Origin: Dipteronia dyeriana
Taxonomy: Eukaryota > Streptophyta > Magnoliopsida > Sapindales > Sapindaceae
Assembly: GCA_032871835.1 (NCBI GenBank)
Contig: CM065299.1
Span: forward strand, 28,165,074-28,229,073
Direction of reading: 5' to 3'
DNA length: 64,000 bases
A program made the translations under genes and the position numbers. This document shows positions 12,635-26,900 of the stretch, piece after piece (positions within the stretch are counted from its first letter, which is position 1; the number at the start of each line of letters is the position of its first letter). Under the pieces are notes generated by a model. It was not told the origin of the DNA. It searched no databases and saw only the letters and a program-made list of their open reading frames with translations.

Positions 12635-14735
12635 TAAAAAAAAAATAATGATTGTTTGGAAAAAAGTTAAAAAAGTGGATCCACTTTTACTTTTCCAATT
12701 TACCACCATTGTAGGGAAAGAGACCCAAATTAAGTGGATCTAAATGGCAAGACCCATTATTTAAAAACAAGACCCATTTTTGATGATGTGGCAACAAATG
12801 GGTCTTGTTTTTTAATCTTACCATTGTGGATGCTCTTAGGATATTAGATTGGAAGACTGTTGTATTTTGATCGAGTTCATTGTAATTTCTATTTTTGTTT
12901 AGTTTATTGTTTTGGGTGGGGCTACTAGTTCGCTAATGTTCTTGATTCTTTTTTAAATAAAGTTTTCGTTTCCTATGATGAGAAGATGATGGATTGTTGT
13001 TTTTTGATCGAGTATTGGGTGGGACTACCGGTTTACTAATGTTCTTTATTCTTTTTTAAATAAAGTTTTTGTTTCCTATGATGATGATGATGAAAACAAG
13101 TTGGTGCAGCAAGAAAAAGGAGGAAAATCAGGATACATATTTTATCACTATCCTACTGCTAAGCCCTGCTTTTCCTTTAGTTCGGAGTATAATATGCTAC
13201 TTCTTATCAGTTTAAGAAAGCAGCTTAAGAGCTGCCATGTGTGATTTGCAATACATAAAAAATGTTGCTCGACAAAGAGTGATTTCTTATTTAATGTGGC
13301 CTTTGTGGAAGAAGCCCATTGATTGCCTTTTCCAAGGTGATTTGTAGATGTTACAGATAATATAAAAGGATTCCTCAGGAACCTATAAAAGCCTTGTTTT
13401 TTTAGATCATTGGTGTGCTAGTGCTCTGCATGCTTCCAGTGTATGAGGGCTGTCTCCATACTATGCACTTGAACAATTTTTTCCTTATGAAGGATAAAAA
13501 AAAAAGAAGGAAAAAGTATGGTTGGAACAAACCCATGAAGTAAATAATTTCTTACCAGAGATGGAAACTTCAAGTATATATTAATGGCGAATGTCTCCAA
13601 GTATTGGCGAACAGCGGGCAAGTTGTTTCTCTGCAGAAACGAAGAAGAAAACATAGTTACATTGGAATGCATTCAAGAAAGTTAGTTTCATACAATCATT
13701 CTGTCAACACCATTATATTAGGCTCTAATACCGTGTTAAGGAACCATTAATACCAAAAGCTTAAGTTTATAGGAAAATACCCGGTAATAGTATTTAAACT
13801 CTAAACGAAGTAATGCAAAAATAATAATAACTAGAAAATATTGAAATGATTTTTTCTAAAGCAAAAAAGCCAATTTTTCTTGAACGAATTGGAAATTAAT
13901 ATCACATTTAAATTTTTCATAAAAAAGAACTCACATGTCATGAAGTGATATTACTTACATAGAGAGATATATGCAAGAGAGATGTGACTTTCCCAACTAT
14001 CTCATGATCAACGAAACGTGACAATACACATATCATCTGCCAAACACGTATTTTACGCCGATGGATCTAATAAAAAAAAGAAGTATGCAAAGGCAAACAA
14101 ATTGGTCAGGATCATGGAAAAAACATAATCACTCAATAGTATGCAAATATAAGTTTGGTCATTTTTGAATTTATTGCAATTTCAGTATGATAATTTGAAT
14201 TTATTGCAATTTCAGTATGATAATTTAATAACTAAAATAGCTCCAGTAGAAAATACACAAATTTTACTATAAAGTTGAAAATCTGATTGCATTTTGATTT
14301 TCCCAAAGTGATTTTTACTCTTATAGTATTTCGTCTTTACTTCATAATGCCTTAAGTAATTGCACAAGTTTGAAAATCCAGCTCCTTAAAACTCCCAATC
14401 ATCATCATCATCATCATCATCATCATATATATATAATTAGAAAGTATCAAGTGCAGTTTCATTGATTCCAACCCGATCAGTGAAAAAAACTTACTCTAAT
14501 TCGGTGATTCCAACCGGTTGGAATCAATGAAACCGCATGAAAAAATTGTGCGGGATCCCACACTAGAAAGTTACTATATATATATATATATATATATAGT
14601 GTATATACATAGAATAATACTTTAGTCAAGTCAGGTCCTGTAGTTTTCCGTCAACTCCAAAGGATTATCGGTTTATCACATATGATAAGTTTATCACATG
14701 ATAATCCTTAGGACATGACTAGAGAAAGACCCTAT

Positions 14736-14798
<63 letters not shown>

Positions 14799-14852
14799 AA
14801 TCAGTTTATCAACTATCAGTTAGATTCATCTACTTTTACTTGGTAGATAAAA

Positions 14853-14900
<48 letters not shown>

Positions 14901-17900
14901 CTTACCCCACTATACTTTTTATACAACTCTTTTGCAAGATCTTTGTCATTTAGCTGCATCAAAAGTTAATGCAAATAATACTATGGTCAAATAACATAAA
15001 AATGTGTGTCGCAGTTAAAAAAAGAAAGTGGCAATTGACAGTAAATTGACGTGAATTAACATTCAGTCATTCATACAACATTTAGCAAAGGACCCAAGTA
15101 GAGATAACCTTCTTAATTTTTTATGCAACAAAAAGAGTCATAGAAGAAAAATAAAAAAAAATCAAAGACGCACATATCCGGAATGGACTTAATATAAGCT
15201 CAAAATTTTCATTTACTAATTACCATCATCTTAATCATATTGGTGCAACCATCTCAACGATGTGGCAATTACAGTACAGATATAAAATATTACTATTAGT
15301 TACAAATTCCCTTAGTTTTGGTGTCTTTTCTCCAACATCAGGTGTGGCCGAGTGATGCAACTATATGTTTTAGCAACAGCCATACCAATAACCAGTATCA
15401 TTGTATTGACAAGGATACTCCAGGTGAAGTGAAGAGTCCATATAACAGATTTTATCCCACATAAGTTAGCAGTAAGAAAGGAGTGGGTCAGCCTCCTTAT
15501 AAGAGGTTAGCAGATATCTGGCTATTTTTTCCTCTAATTGCACTTGTGTAAGGAAAAAAAATAAAAATAAAAAATCCTACGATCTTGCTTTATCCCATGA
15601 CCTGTCCCAAAGTTTTCCACATCAAGAAACTTGAAGCCACAAATTTCTTCTACAGAAGCAATTGAACAAATCAGAATTTTTGTTATATATTCTTCTCCAT
15701 ATTAGAGGTAATTTATAGGAAAATACAATAGATACAATGGGAAACAACAATCTACAATTAAGCTAATTGATCCTAATTGATCCTAATTGATCCTCTAATT
15801 GATTCTAATCAAATCAGTCAAGTCAACTATACAATCTCCTAATTAATGATAATATTCTAACACTCCCCCTCAAGTTGGTGCATAGATGTCACTCATGCCC
15901 AACTTGCTAATTGAGTCATGAAAGTTCCTTCCATTAATGGCCTTTGTAAGGATATCTGCAAGTTGATCTTTACTTGATACATGCGGAAGCTCAATTATTT
16001 TCCCTTCTAATTTCTCTTTGATGAAGAATCGATCAATTTCCACATGTTTGGTACGATCATGTTGGACAGGATTATTGGCAATATGTACTGAAGCTTTATT
16101 ATCACAATATAGCTTCATACTATCCTTTGGGTGAAATCCCAAATCCCCTAATAAGTTTTTCAACCACAGTAATTTAGTAATTCAGTAATTCCTTAGGCAA
16201 TCCCTCGAAATTCTGCTTCAGCACTTGATCGTGACACCACAGTCTGTTTCTTACTCCGCCAAGTGACTAGGTTACCTCCTATAAAGGTAAAGTAACCAGA
16301 AGTAGACCTTCGATCACTAGCATTCCCAGCCCAATCAGCATCTGTGTATCCCTTGATGTCTAGATGTCCATTCTTAGAGAACATTAATCCCCTGCCAGGA
16401 GATCCTTTTAAGTATCTTAAAATCCGAAGTACTGCATCCATGTGACTCTCAGTGGGAGCGTGCATAAATTGGCTTACCACACTCACCAGGACGAGTATGC
16501 GATAAGTAGATAAGTTTACCAACCAGCCTTTGATATCTTTCTTTGTTTGCCGGGGTTTGATCAGGGTGATCTGGACATTCACATAACTTGTGATTTTGAT
16601 CCATAGGAGTATCTGTTGGTTTGCTAGCAAGCATCCCAGTTTCTGTAAGCAGATCAAGAACATACTTTCTCTGACTAAGGAAAATCCCATGTTTTGACTG
16701 AGCTAACTCAATTCCCAGAAAGTACCGTAATGCTCCTAGGTCTTTCATTTCAAACTCTGTGGCCAAGTGACTTTGAAGATTAGTCATCTCCAGATCATTG
16801 TTTCCTGTAACAATCATATCATCAACATAGACGATTAGTATAGTGATTTTGTCACCCTTTCGTTTGAAGAATAATGTGTGATCAGAGTTACTCTACTCAT
16901 ATCCAAATTTCCTCATGGGTACTGAGTCGTCCGAACCAGGCTCTAAGTGATTGTTTTATTCCGTAGAGAGCCTTTTTTAGTTTACAGACTTTACCAGTTT
17001 GAGAATCAAAACCAGGGGGGAGATCCATATAAACTTCTTCACTGAGTTCCCCATGTAAGAAGGCATTCTTTACATCAAACTGTTTCAAAGGCCACTCCAG
17101 ATTAGCTGCTAGTACTGTTAAACTTTGCTACCGGGGCAAAAGTCTCCTGGTAGTCAACCCCATAAGTCTAAGTGTACCCTTTGGCAACCAACCTAGCCTT
17201 GTATCTTTCAATTGAGCCATCTGCATTGTGTTTGATGGTATATACCCATTGACATCCAACAGCCTTCTTTCCTTTAGGAAGATCCACTATCTCCTAGGTA
17301 CAATTTTTTTGTAAAGCTTTCATCTCTTCATCCATGGCTCAGACCCAATTTTGGTCTGTCAGTGCATCCTGCAATTTATTAGGAATAGATACAGAGGATA
17401 ATTGATGTGCAAAGGTTTTAAATGTTTCAGATAGTCTGTGAGTTGAGATGTAATTAGTAATAGAGTAATACTATCTGTTGGAGGTCGTTCGGAGGAAAAA
17501 CCAAATCGTACAGGTGGTCTATGTTCTCGACTAGGATACCGTCTAGTAGCTGGACTGGGATCAGAATCTGTGTGATTGGATATATCATTAGATAAAGAGG
17601 AGGGTTCAAGAGTTACCTCAGGAGCATTTTCAACCTTAGAGTCTGATTGACGAACCGGTGATGAAGAAGAGGAAGGTTGTACTACCTGTATGAGAACTGA
17701 CTCCCCCTGTTTCTCTTTCCCTTTATTCCTTCTTTCATACACTCTCAATGTTGGTTCTATCTTTTCTATGAGACTATCAGGAATCTTACTTTCCAAAGAT
17801 AGATTTTTTTCCTCGAAAGATTGACTTCTCAGACTAATAGGTATACCATTGTCAGTAGTTTTAGGAGACTTCCCTTCATAGTTCAGATTCTCCCCCTGAA

Positions 17901-20900
17901 GAGAAGTCTCCGAGGTAAAATATGCCTCATTCTCCCAGAAAGTAACATCCTGTGACACAAATACCCTACGGGATGGAGGATGATAACATTTGTATCCTTT
18001 TTGTGAGCTAGAATATCCTATAAAAACACACTTAAGAGCACGTGGATCTAGCTTTCCTCGATGAGGAGTATGAACATGTACATATACCACAGCCAAAAAC
18101 CCGAGGAAGAATATGCAATGCAGAGTTAACATCACAGTAATGAGACAAGGATTGTAACGGAGTTTGAAAAGATAGAACACTGGATGGCATACGGTTAATG
18201 AGATATGCAGCAGATAGTACTGCATCACCCCAAAAAGATTTAGGCATATGCATTCCGAGCAGTAAAGATCGTGCAACCTCTAAGAGATGACGATTTTTAC
18301 GCTCGGCAGTACCATTTTGTTGTGGGGTATGTGCACAAGATGTTTGGTGAAGAATACCGTTTTTCAAACAAAAAGCCTTTACATTATGATTCAAATATTC
18401 ACCACCATTATCTGAGCGTAAAACTTGAATTTTCTTATGAAATTGTGTGAGAATCATATGATAAAAATTTTGAAAAACGTCACATACATCACTTTTATTT
18501 TTTAAAAGAAAAATCCATGTCATACGAGTACAATCATCAATAAACGTAACAAACCAACGCATACCAGATATAGATACAACGTTAGATGGACCCCAAACAT
18601 CAGAATGAACAAGAGAGAAAGGCATAGATCTTTTATTATTATGACAGGGGGAAAAACAGTGCGATGATGTTTTGACAGAACACATGTCTCACACTGTATA
18701 TTATTGTGCTCAACAGTTTTAAACAACGAAGGAAATAAAAATTTGAGATATTCAAAAGAACAATGACCTAGACGCCTATGCCAAAGGAAAATATTACTCT
18801 CATTGTTGGTTCTAACTTGTGCTACTTTGTGAGGATGACTGGAAACATTGTCTGCTGTAAAGTAGTACAACCCTCTTTTTTCCCTACCCGTTCCAATCGT
18901 CTCCTTGGTTGTGATGTCCTGAAATACACAATGAGAAGGCCAGAATGTCACAACACAGTTTAGAAATTTAGTGATTTGACTGATTGAGAGTAAGTTGTTA
19001 GATAAAGTGGGCACATGTAAAACAGATGATAAATGTAAGGATGGAGTTAGTGATATGGATCCAGCCCCATGAACCGGGGTGGGTGTACCATCAGCATATG
19101 ACACATTCTTTGTTTCGGTCGGAGTACGATGACTAAAGTTTTTAGAGTTAAAAGTCATGTGATCTGTTGCACCAGAATCAATTATCCAGGTATTATTACT
19201 AGAAATTGTAGAAACACTAAAAGCAGAATGAAATGTACCTGAGTTGAGGAATTGAATTTTGGAATCACATATATTACCCTGTGGAATGTATGAGTTGCTG
19301 GAGGAAGACGCAAGAGAGGCAGTTCCAGTTCTTGGAGGCTCTTTCTTCTTTTTTTCCAGGTACCACTCAGGATACCCATGCAATCTCCAGCAGGCATCTC
19401 GGATATGATTCTTCTGTCCACTGTGTACATTTTGTCTCCTAAAACCCCTTTATTGATTAATAGAGCAGAGCTGTCGCTTATTTGTGGGGAAGCTAGCATA
19501 GTGGCTTGACGTTGTGCCTCACGACGGATATAGGCAAATGCTCCTTCAACACCAGGAAATGGATCCATACGTAACACATCAACTCGTACTTTGTCAAATT
19601 CAGGGTCTAGACCTGCAAGAAACATGTAACTCTTTGTTTTTCAATGCGATCATTCAGTCGAACCACATCTGTAGCATCAGTCATATCATTCGTGCAACGT
19701 TGATCTAACTCCTGCCAGATTGTGTTCAATTCCCCGTAATACTCAGCAATAAGTCGCCCAGATTGACGCATATGGAATGCTTTGCTGTTGAGTTCATAGA
19801 TGATGGATTGATCTGCACCATCATAGTAAGTACGAGCAACTGCTTCCCAAATGGCCTGAGCAGTAGGTAATCGGATAAACATCCCCATAATTTTGGGAGT
19901 CATAGATCCAAGGAGTCATCCTTGCACAAGAGCATTATCGGCCAACCATTGCCTATAGGTAGGACTGGTGGTGGCAGGCTTAACACATTCCCCTGCGGGA
20001 AAACCGTATTTGTCTTTTCCAGCCACGAAGATCTCAACAAACTTGGACCATAAATGGTAGTTTGATCCATCCAATTTAATCTCAATCTTAGATGAGTTAT
20101 CATGAGAATAAATTTGAGGAAGTATTGGTGGTGGAATTGTGTGGCTAGATACGTCTGATTCTTCGTCTCCGTTGCCCATAGTAGTGGTAGTATAAAAGTA
20201 TCAGCGGAAGCAAATGAAAAGAAAAAATTTGACCGGTAAATATATATATATATAAAAATATAAACAGAAAGTGGGCGACGTGGATGTGGGTCGCTAATGG
20301 AGGAGAAATCGGGCGACGTGGGTCGCTAATGGAGGAGAAAGAAAGCCGACACGGGTCGGGTCTGCGATGAAGAGCAACCGGTTTAGAGGCACAGCAGGAG
20401 AAAGAACCGATGTGGATCGGGTCGGGTCGGGTCGGGTCGCGATAGATTGTGTGCAGATGGTAAGGTTGAAGACGATCGATATTGGGTTGAAGAAGACCGA
20501 CGAGGTTGATACGACGCCGGCGACAGTTATTCCGGTAAGACACCAGAAACAATAGGTAGCAGTCCTATTGCTTTAGGAAAGAAAAAAAAAAAAAAGATAG
20601 AAAACTGTAAAAAAAATTATTTAGAAGAGTAGAAACAGAAAACCTAAATCCTTAGGCTCTGATACCATGAACAAATCAGAATTTTTGTTATATATCCTTC
20701 TCCATATTGGAGGTAATTTATAGGAAAATACAATGATACAATAGGAAACAACAATCTACAATTAAGCTAATTGATCCTAATTGATCCTCTAATTGATTCT
20801 AATCAAATCAGTCAAGTCAACTATACAATCTCCTAATTAATGATAATATTCTAACAAAGTCAACTATACAATCTCCTAATTAATGATAATATTCTAACAG

Positions 20901-23900
20901 CAATTTTATCCTTTTTCTTCTTCTACATTGGCTAATAATTGTATTTTGAAGTCTGAGTATGAAATTTAATCTATTAAACATTATATAAAAAGAAATACCA
21001 CAAGATCAAGAAGCTCCAGCAGAAACGATTTGCCAGAGTCAAGAGCAGCTTGACAGTCTTCATCTGCATTTGCTGATCCCACCATATCAGCCAGGTCAGC
21101 AAGCTTGTAAAAGAGAACAGCAACAGACACGCGTGCATATAATTCTGTGTTGATAAATGACTGAAAAGAAGAACAACCTATTAATGCAACTTTTTTTGTA
21201 TCAACTCATTTACCATGCATAGTACAATGACAATAAGCTCCTTACCAATCACATTATTAGTGATCATGCAGTCTACAGTCCCCCATTAAAACAGAGGCAA
21301 TTATGATCGGTTATTCAAAAAATCATTAGTTGGAGAGACTGTAGTTGAAAGAACTTCAGCCATAAAATGTCTGTAAACATGGTGGCTCTAACATTTTTAC
21401 GTGCACATTCTAGAGCATGAAAACACAGACAAGATTTGTAGAATAAGCAAACCAAAATGCAGTAATATTAACAAAATCAATTATGATAGTAGTAGTATCA
21501 ATAGCAGTAAAAATAACAACAGCAACAACAACAATAAAAAATACAATTAACAATATTAATCAAGTACGAATAAGAAAAACACAAATGAATGTTTAAAACT
21601 TCAGGAAAGTATTGAAATCATCTGTATGTAACTGTGGAATCGATCTCAATTAGAATTTTCAACTCTATGCCTTTCAACTTGATTTAATGATATAAAAAGG
21701 TGCTTCTAAAATAAACCCCAATTTTCCAAAGTCTCCTACAGCAACTTCAAAATGATACTAGCAAATTAAACTCAGTTACTATTCAAGTAAACTAGAAATT
21801 TGAATAGGCAATAACTTTGAATGATTGCTTACTTCAGTCAGCTCAGGGTCTGCGCTTTTGGCCAATAGCGATACTTCAATCTTTGCATCATGATTCTCTG
21901 CTAATTCAGCCTCAAAATCTTCATCAAATGCAACTGGTACACCCAAAAAAAAATATGAAAGTGATTTTATGCTATAAAGTAAAAGAAAATTCGGTAACAT
22001 AATGCTCTAACACAAAAAGCATATAACCCGGGACACACCAGAACCATAGAGTGTTAGCAGCCTGAGTTCTTTAATGTAGTACTTTATTATCTTGGGATTC
22101 AAGAGCAAGAGCCCTGTTAAATGTAGTGCTGCAAGACGAATTGTACGTGGGCTTTTTGTGCCTTCCTCAAGAACTTTTTTGATGAACTGCAAAATTGATG
22201 CCACAAGGTAAATGTCACTTTGAATATGCTTCTCAGATGAACCTTCACTAGGTCATTGGCATAACACTTGCAGGAAGGAACCACATACCCACTTCAGAGG
22301 CCCAGGTGTATTTTCCATTACATGCATCCCCTCATCACCAAACACAGAAGAATGCAAGACAGAAGACAAAAGTGCAGCAATAGGTGCAACCCTCCGCTTG
22401 TTGCAGCTGATGTGTAATATCCAAGAGGAACGAACCAAATGCCAAATCATCTGCACGATATATTGTAAATCATGAGGAGATATCTCTTTTATATGAACAA
22501 AACATTACAAGCAAAGCAAACAAAAATGTGAAACCTACTACCATGGAACATGAAAGATAAGCATTCAGAATGGGCTTCTCTGAAACAAATGAACTAAAGT
22601 TGGAAAATCCATCAACGAGAAAATACAAAAAAAGGTTTGAAGAACCCCAAATTTACCTTAAAATTTGTCTTTATGAGAACCTAATATTGTAGCTTGATCC
22701 ATTACCTATACAAGCTTAATCTTTTGGGTTGAATGGTTGATAACATGGTTTAAAATCAGTTTTACCAGGAGTAAGTGGGTCAATTCCTCAACGTTATCGT
22801 ATTTTTATTGATTTATGTGTTTGTATTTATCTGAATAAGAGTTTGTGATTTGGCTAGGCCTGGTGTGACAAGCACGTTGATCTTGCATGTAAGACGTGTG
22901 CTAAGAGATTAATATTATTGTTTAGATCTTTATATGCAAGCTTAAACTTTTGTGTTGAATGGTTGCTAACATTCCTCCACAAGAACATCACAGAACACAT
23001 AGTATATGTCTACATGACCCCAATTGTAAGTTCTTTTTCTTTTTGAGAGTATACCTGATTTTAAGTTCTTCAATAACAGAAAAAACAATAATTAGGGTTC
23101 AGAAAAGTCAAGGCAAAGCAAATCTTCTAAAGAGAATAAACCAGCGTGGACATTAGGAAGGTCCCTGACATAATACTTCCATAGAAGTTGAACCCCTATC
23201 CAAAAGAGAGAGAGGGTGACATAGTACTGTCTGCAAAAATGCTGTTAAAACAATTTCATTGAACTTGCATTGAGGAGACACAACATTCTAAAAACTCATT
23301 GAAACCCATGACAATATGTTGTTAAGAACTCGGGAATTTTTGAAGTCAACCTGGACATCCACACTGTTGCATGAAGAAACAACTGAACCCAACTTTCCTG
23401 AAGCTAACAGCTCCAACATCAACTTGACTGATCTCAGCATGGGCAAAACAGAACCTTCCCCAGCATTTTCAAGACTGCAAATTTATTTGAACAATTGTAT
23501 GAGCAGAAGAAAAAGAATCCAATGCCAGTACACCATCTATTCTAAACATAAATTTTTTTGTGCACTAGCTTTGGACATTGGGCAACAAGAATATCATCGG
23601 ATTTGCCAATCGTTTTCTACACACTATTGAGAGGACCACAGCCAAAGATTCATTTTAGCAAAAAAATTACTAATGCCATTGTGAACAACTTTGAAAGGGA
23701 TTAAACATTTGACTCGTATTATTAAGAAAAACAAAAACAGGTTCCTACATTCTTGTGGATATCTAACTAAACAACCCCCGGGAGGTTTTTCTGGGTAGAA
23801 AATAAAAGTGCAAATTACAAGAGCATGACATAAATAGCTACCAACCTATCACCAAACTAGAATACATAAAAAATATAATGAAAACAAAAACATTGTATGA

Positions 23901-26900
23901 AACCAACAGCATTGGTAAGCATATTATGTTACATACCTCTCAAGAAGATCAATAAAAACGCTTCTGACAACAGCATCTGACAAAAAAGAGCTAATATTCT
24001 CTCCATTCTCAAGAGCATGGTAAGGAAGTGACAACAGATATTCTAGGCAAAGCCACTGGGTCATAAAAAAATAACAGTTACAATCTTTACTTAACTTCTC
24101 AAGGATCATCATCCTTAAATGTAAGATATCTACAAATCGGCAAACTTAAAACAAATGTATAGTATCAATACATACCCATGCCAATGAAAGCGAAAACAAG
24201 AATAAGTGAGGCATACTCACAGCAATCACGACAAAGTAAAAAGGAAAGTAGCCTAGTTGGTCAAGCCAACAGTGTAATCGTTTGACAATTATTCTTTTAT
24301 GCAATTTCAATTTGCATAGGGAAACGTAAACAGCAGGAGTGCCAGAAAAGCTCAAACATCAAAGAAAGAAAATAAAAATAATAGGTTAAAAAACAAGGCT
24401 TCATTACCTTCCAGTTCAGCAAAATGGCGCGTCGAGCTCGTGCCAAAGCTCCAACAGCAAGAAGACTATTGATATTTTGAAGAAAATAACAAACCCATGA
24501 ATCCATCCAAGGTCTGCCTTCCTTTGCTGATATCCCTAATTTATCATTTTCCCGGACAAAATCTAAAGCTTGAGAAGAGACTAGTGCTCTTAGAACAGAG
24601 GCAGATGCCTCATATGTTGCAAGACAAATTTCTGCTCCAACCTGACTTAAAAGAATCAGATTATTCAGCGATGTAACTAAAACCAAGGTAATATATATAG
24701 TCATAACTCTACCCAAATTTTACAAAGAAAAATCCATTTGTAAAATATACCTCAGAATCACAAGCTGGAGATGTAATAGTCTTCAGAAAGAAGTTCCACA
24801 TAAAGGAATATGCAAAGTTTAGCGAAGCATCGTTTTTAAACTGTGCACACCATGAGGAGATCGACGCAACTGCTTTCACAGACATTATCTGTTTTACCAT
24901 AAAGAAGACAAAGATTAAGAACATTTGTGAGCTACGTTTCAATGCAAGCATTATGCACTAAAAAATTGTTGTGTTTTTTGGCTCATCAAAACCCAAGTCA
25001 AGGCTTATGAAGTAATCCTATTTGGATAAGGAGAAAATAAAGTGTATATGTTTTCCTATTAGGATTAGGAAATTAGATTTTCTCAAGAATCCCAAATCAA
25101 CTAAGATAATGAAATAAGTTAGCTTTTCTTATTCTAAGAGGATTTCGGAGTCCTATTCTAGCAAGGAATGTAACCCAAGTCCTTTATCTATAAATAGGGC
25201 TGTTGGGAATTTATTTTTAAAAAATCAACAAGCATACAAGGGGTAGAGAGCAAGAGTGATAGAGAGGTTCTAGCAAGGTTTTGGGGAATTAGCTAAGGGG
25301 TTTCAATAAGTTTCTTGTAACTAAGCGTTTTTCCCCATAGTGCTAGTGATTTCTCAAGAGCGATCACACGAGGACATAAGCAAAGTTAGCCGGACCTCAA
25401 TAAATTCTTTGTGTTTGTGTGTGGTGTGTTTTCTTTATCGTTCATATTTTATTTTGCATATTCGCATATCATTATCCTAAGTTGATCACCGGAATCTATC
25501 GAAAAACAAGATTAGTAAGGGAGTTTAAAATCAACAAAAAAGACGGTCAGAGGTAATATAAAAAGAGATTAAGGTAGATAAGTTTATGATCTCAAGCATT
25601 TGAAGGAAGTTCTCCGGTCTACAAAAGAAGATTTTAACGATGAATATTTGATCCAAAGCAACAGATGAAAAAATTATCTAATATGATTGTAATTATCTGA
25701 TACCTAAAAGGAAAAGCACATGAAACAGTAAATTGACAGTTATTCCATAGAATATGACAAAGCTATTGGTGAACCATACAAGAATCTGTGAAGAGAAAAA
25801 CCTTTATGAGGCAACTAAATTGAACTAAACTTGAAAACTGAAAAACATGAAATTAGGCTATTTAAGGTGCAAACACATAGATATATTAACCGCAAGAAAA
25901 CTGTTATAAAATTATAGAATGAAAATCAAAAGAAACTAAAGTACGATGAATGTCTTGGTGTGTATTTGTAATATGCTACAAAGATCCTTTTAACAAACAG
26001 CAAATAACTGAAGGATAAAAGTAACCATACAGCTTGCAACACAGTAGTGGTGGTTGAAGAAGAAAGCCTGCGTTGACTAGGGCCTCCAAGTTTACCTATT
26101 ATGGAACCCGAAAGACTTGTGTCTTCCGTCACAACACTGGACCAAAATATAGAACAAGACAAGTTGCCAAAAGAGACCAGCTCGTCCTGCATGTCAAACA
26201 AAGAATCTTTGAACAAAGTTGTACCAGTAAAAATTAGTTACATACAAACCATATCATGTAGGCATGTAGCAAGGCAACTTAAAGAACTGATGCTCCCAAT
26301 ACCAATATAAAAGTGAAAAGCTTTGCTAGCTCCTCATAATTAATGAAAGCATCTGCATGAGTTAATTGATGCACTCTATCAGGCAAGTCCATTTCTGATT
26401 TGGTTCTGACTAGGATACCAAATTCAGCAGATCTCTCCTGAATTTTTTCAATTTCAAGAACCAAACTCAAGGTAAGGATGAGAAATTTCAAAGGCACCCA
26501 CTCCTTCCGATTGTTCGGATTGCAGATATTAACCCCATGATTTTGAATAAACTGCAGAAGCCAGTACAAAAAAATTGTCAGACCTAAAAAAATGATATAA
26601 TAGTGGTGTGGTTAAGCCAATTAAATCATGCACAAAAATAAGTAAAACACTTTTTTTTTTCAAACCACAAAGGACGTGACAACCAAAAATAAACAACGTT
26701 AAAAAATGATTTCAAACTAGATGCAGAACTGCAACTGTGATCCATGGTAGTCCACAGATATTCATTATGAAAGAGAAAAATAGCAGCCATATCCTCAATA
26801 TGGAAGATGCAACATGGAGATTACAGAAAACAACATAAAGATATTGGGAGAATGAAAATAAAAATAGAATAAAATAATCATAATTCAGCAAGACCATTGA

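Larger units (their letters stand above)
4647..12835. mobile_element. PIF/Harbinger DNA transposon, interrupted by younger insertions
   Basis: The left end GAGCATCCACAATGGTT (4647) and the right end ...CCATTGTGGATGCTC (12835) form terminal inverted repeats. They are flanked by 3-bp TTA duplications (4644-4646 and 12836-12838), the standard PIF/Harbinger signature. Inside are the two expected genes in divergent order: a DDE nuclease on the minus strand and a Myb/SANT-like protein on the plus strand. Total length is 8,189 bp, of which 3,424 bp is a later LTR element, so the original was about 4.76 kb. Both genes carry stops, so it cannot move by itself. Confidence 0.93.
15663..20899 (-). mobile_element. 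Complete Copia LTR retrotransposon, 5.2 kb, degenerate
   Basis: LTRs at 15663-15862 and 20668-20899, with TG...CA ends on the minus strand, flank gag and pol. The target duplication GCAAT is perfect (15658-15662 and 20900-20904). The primer site TGGTATCAGAGCC adjoins the inner edge of the upstream LTR (20667 downward on the minus strand), matching initiator-Met tRNA. The purine tract TTGAGGGGGAG precedes the other LTR. It lies in the methyltransferase intron 14954-20998, in the same orientation as the gene. By eye the LTRs differ by about three substitutions plus repeat-unit indels, so it is fairly young. Confidence 0.96.
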
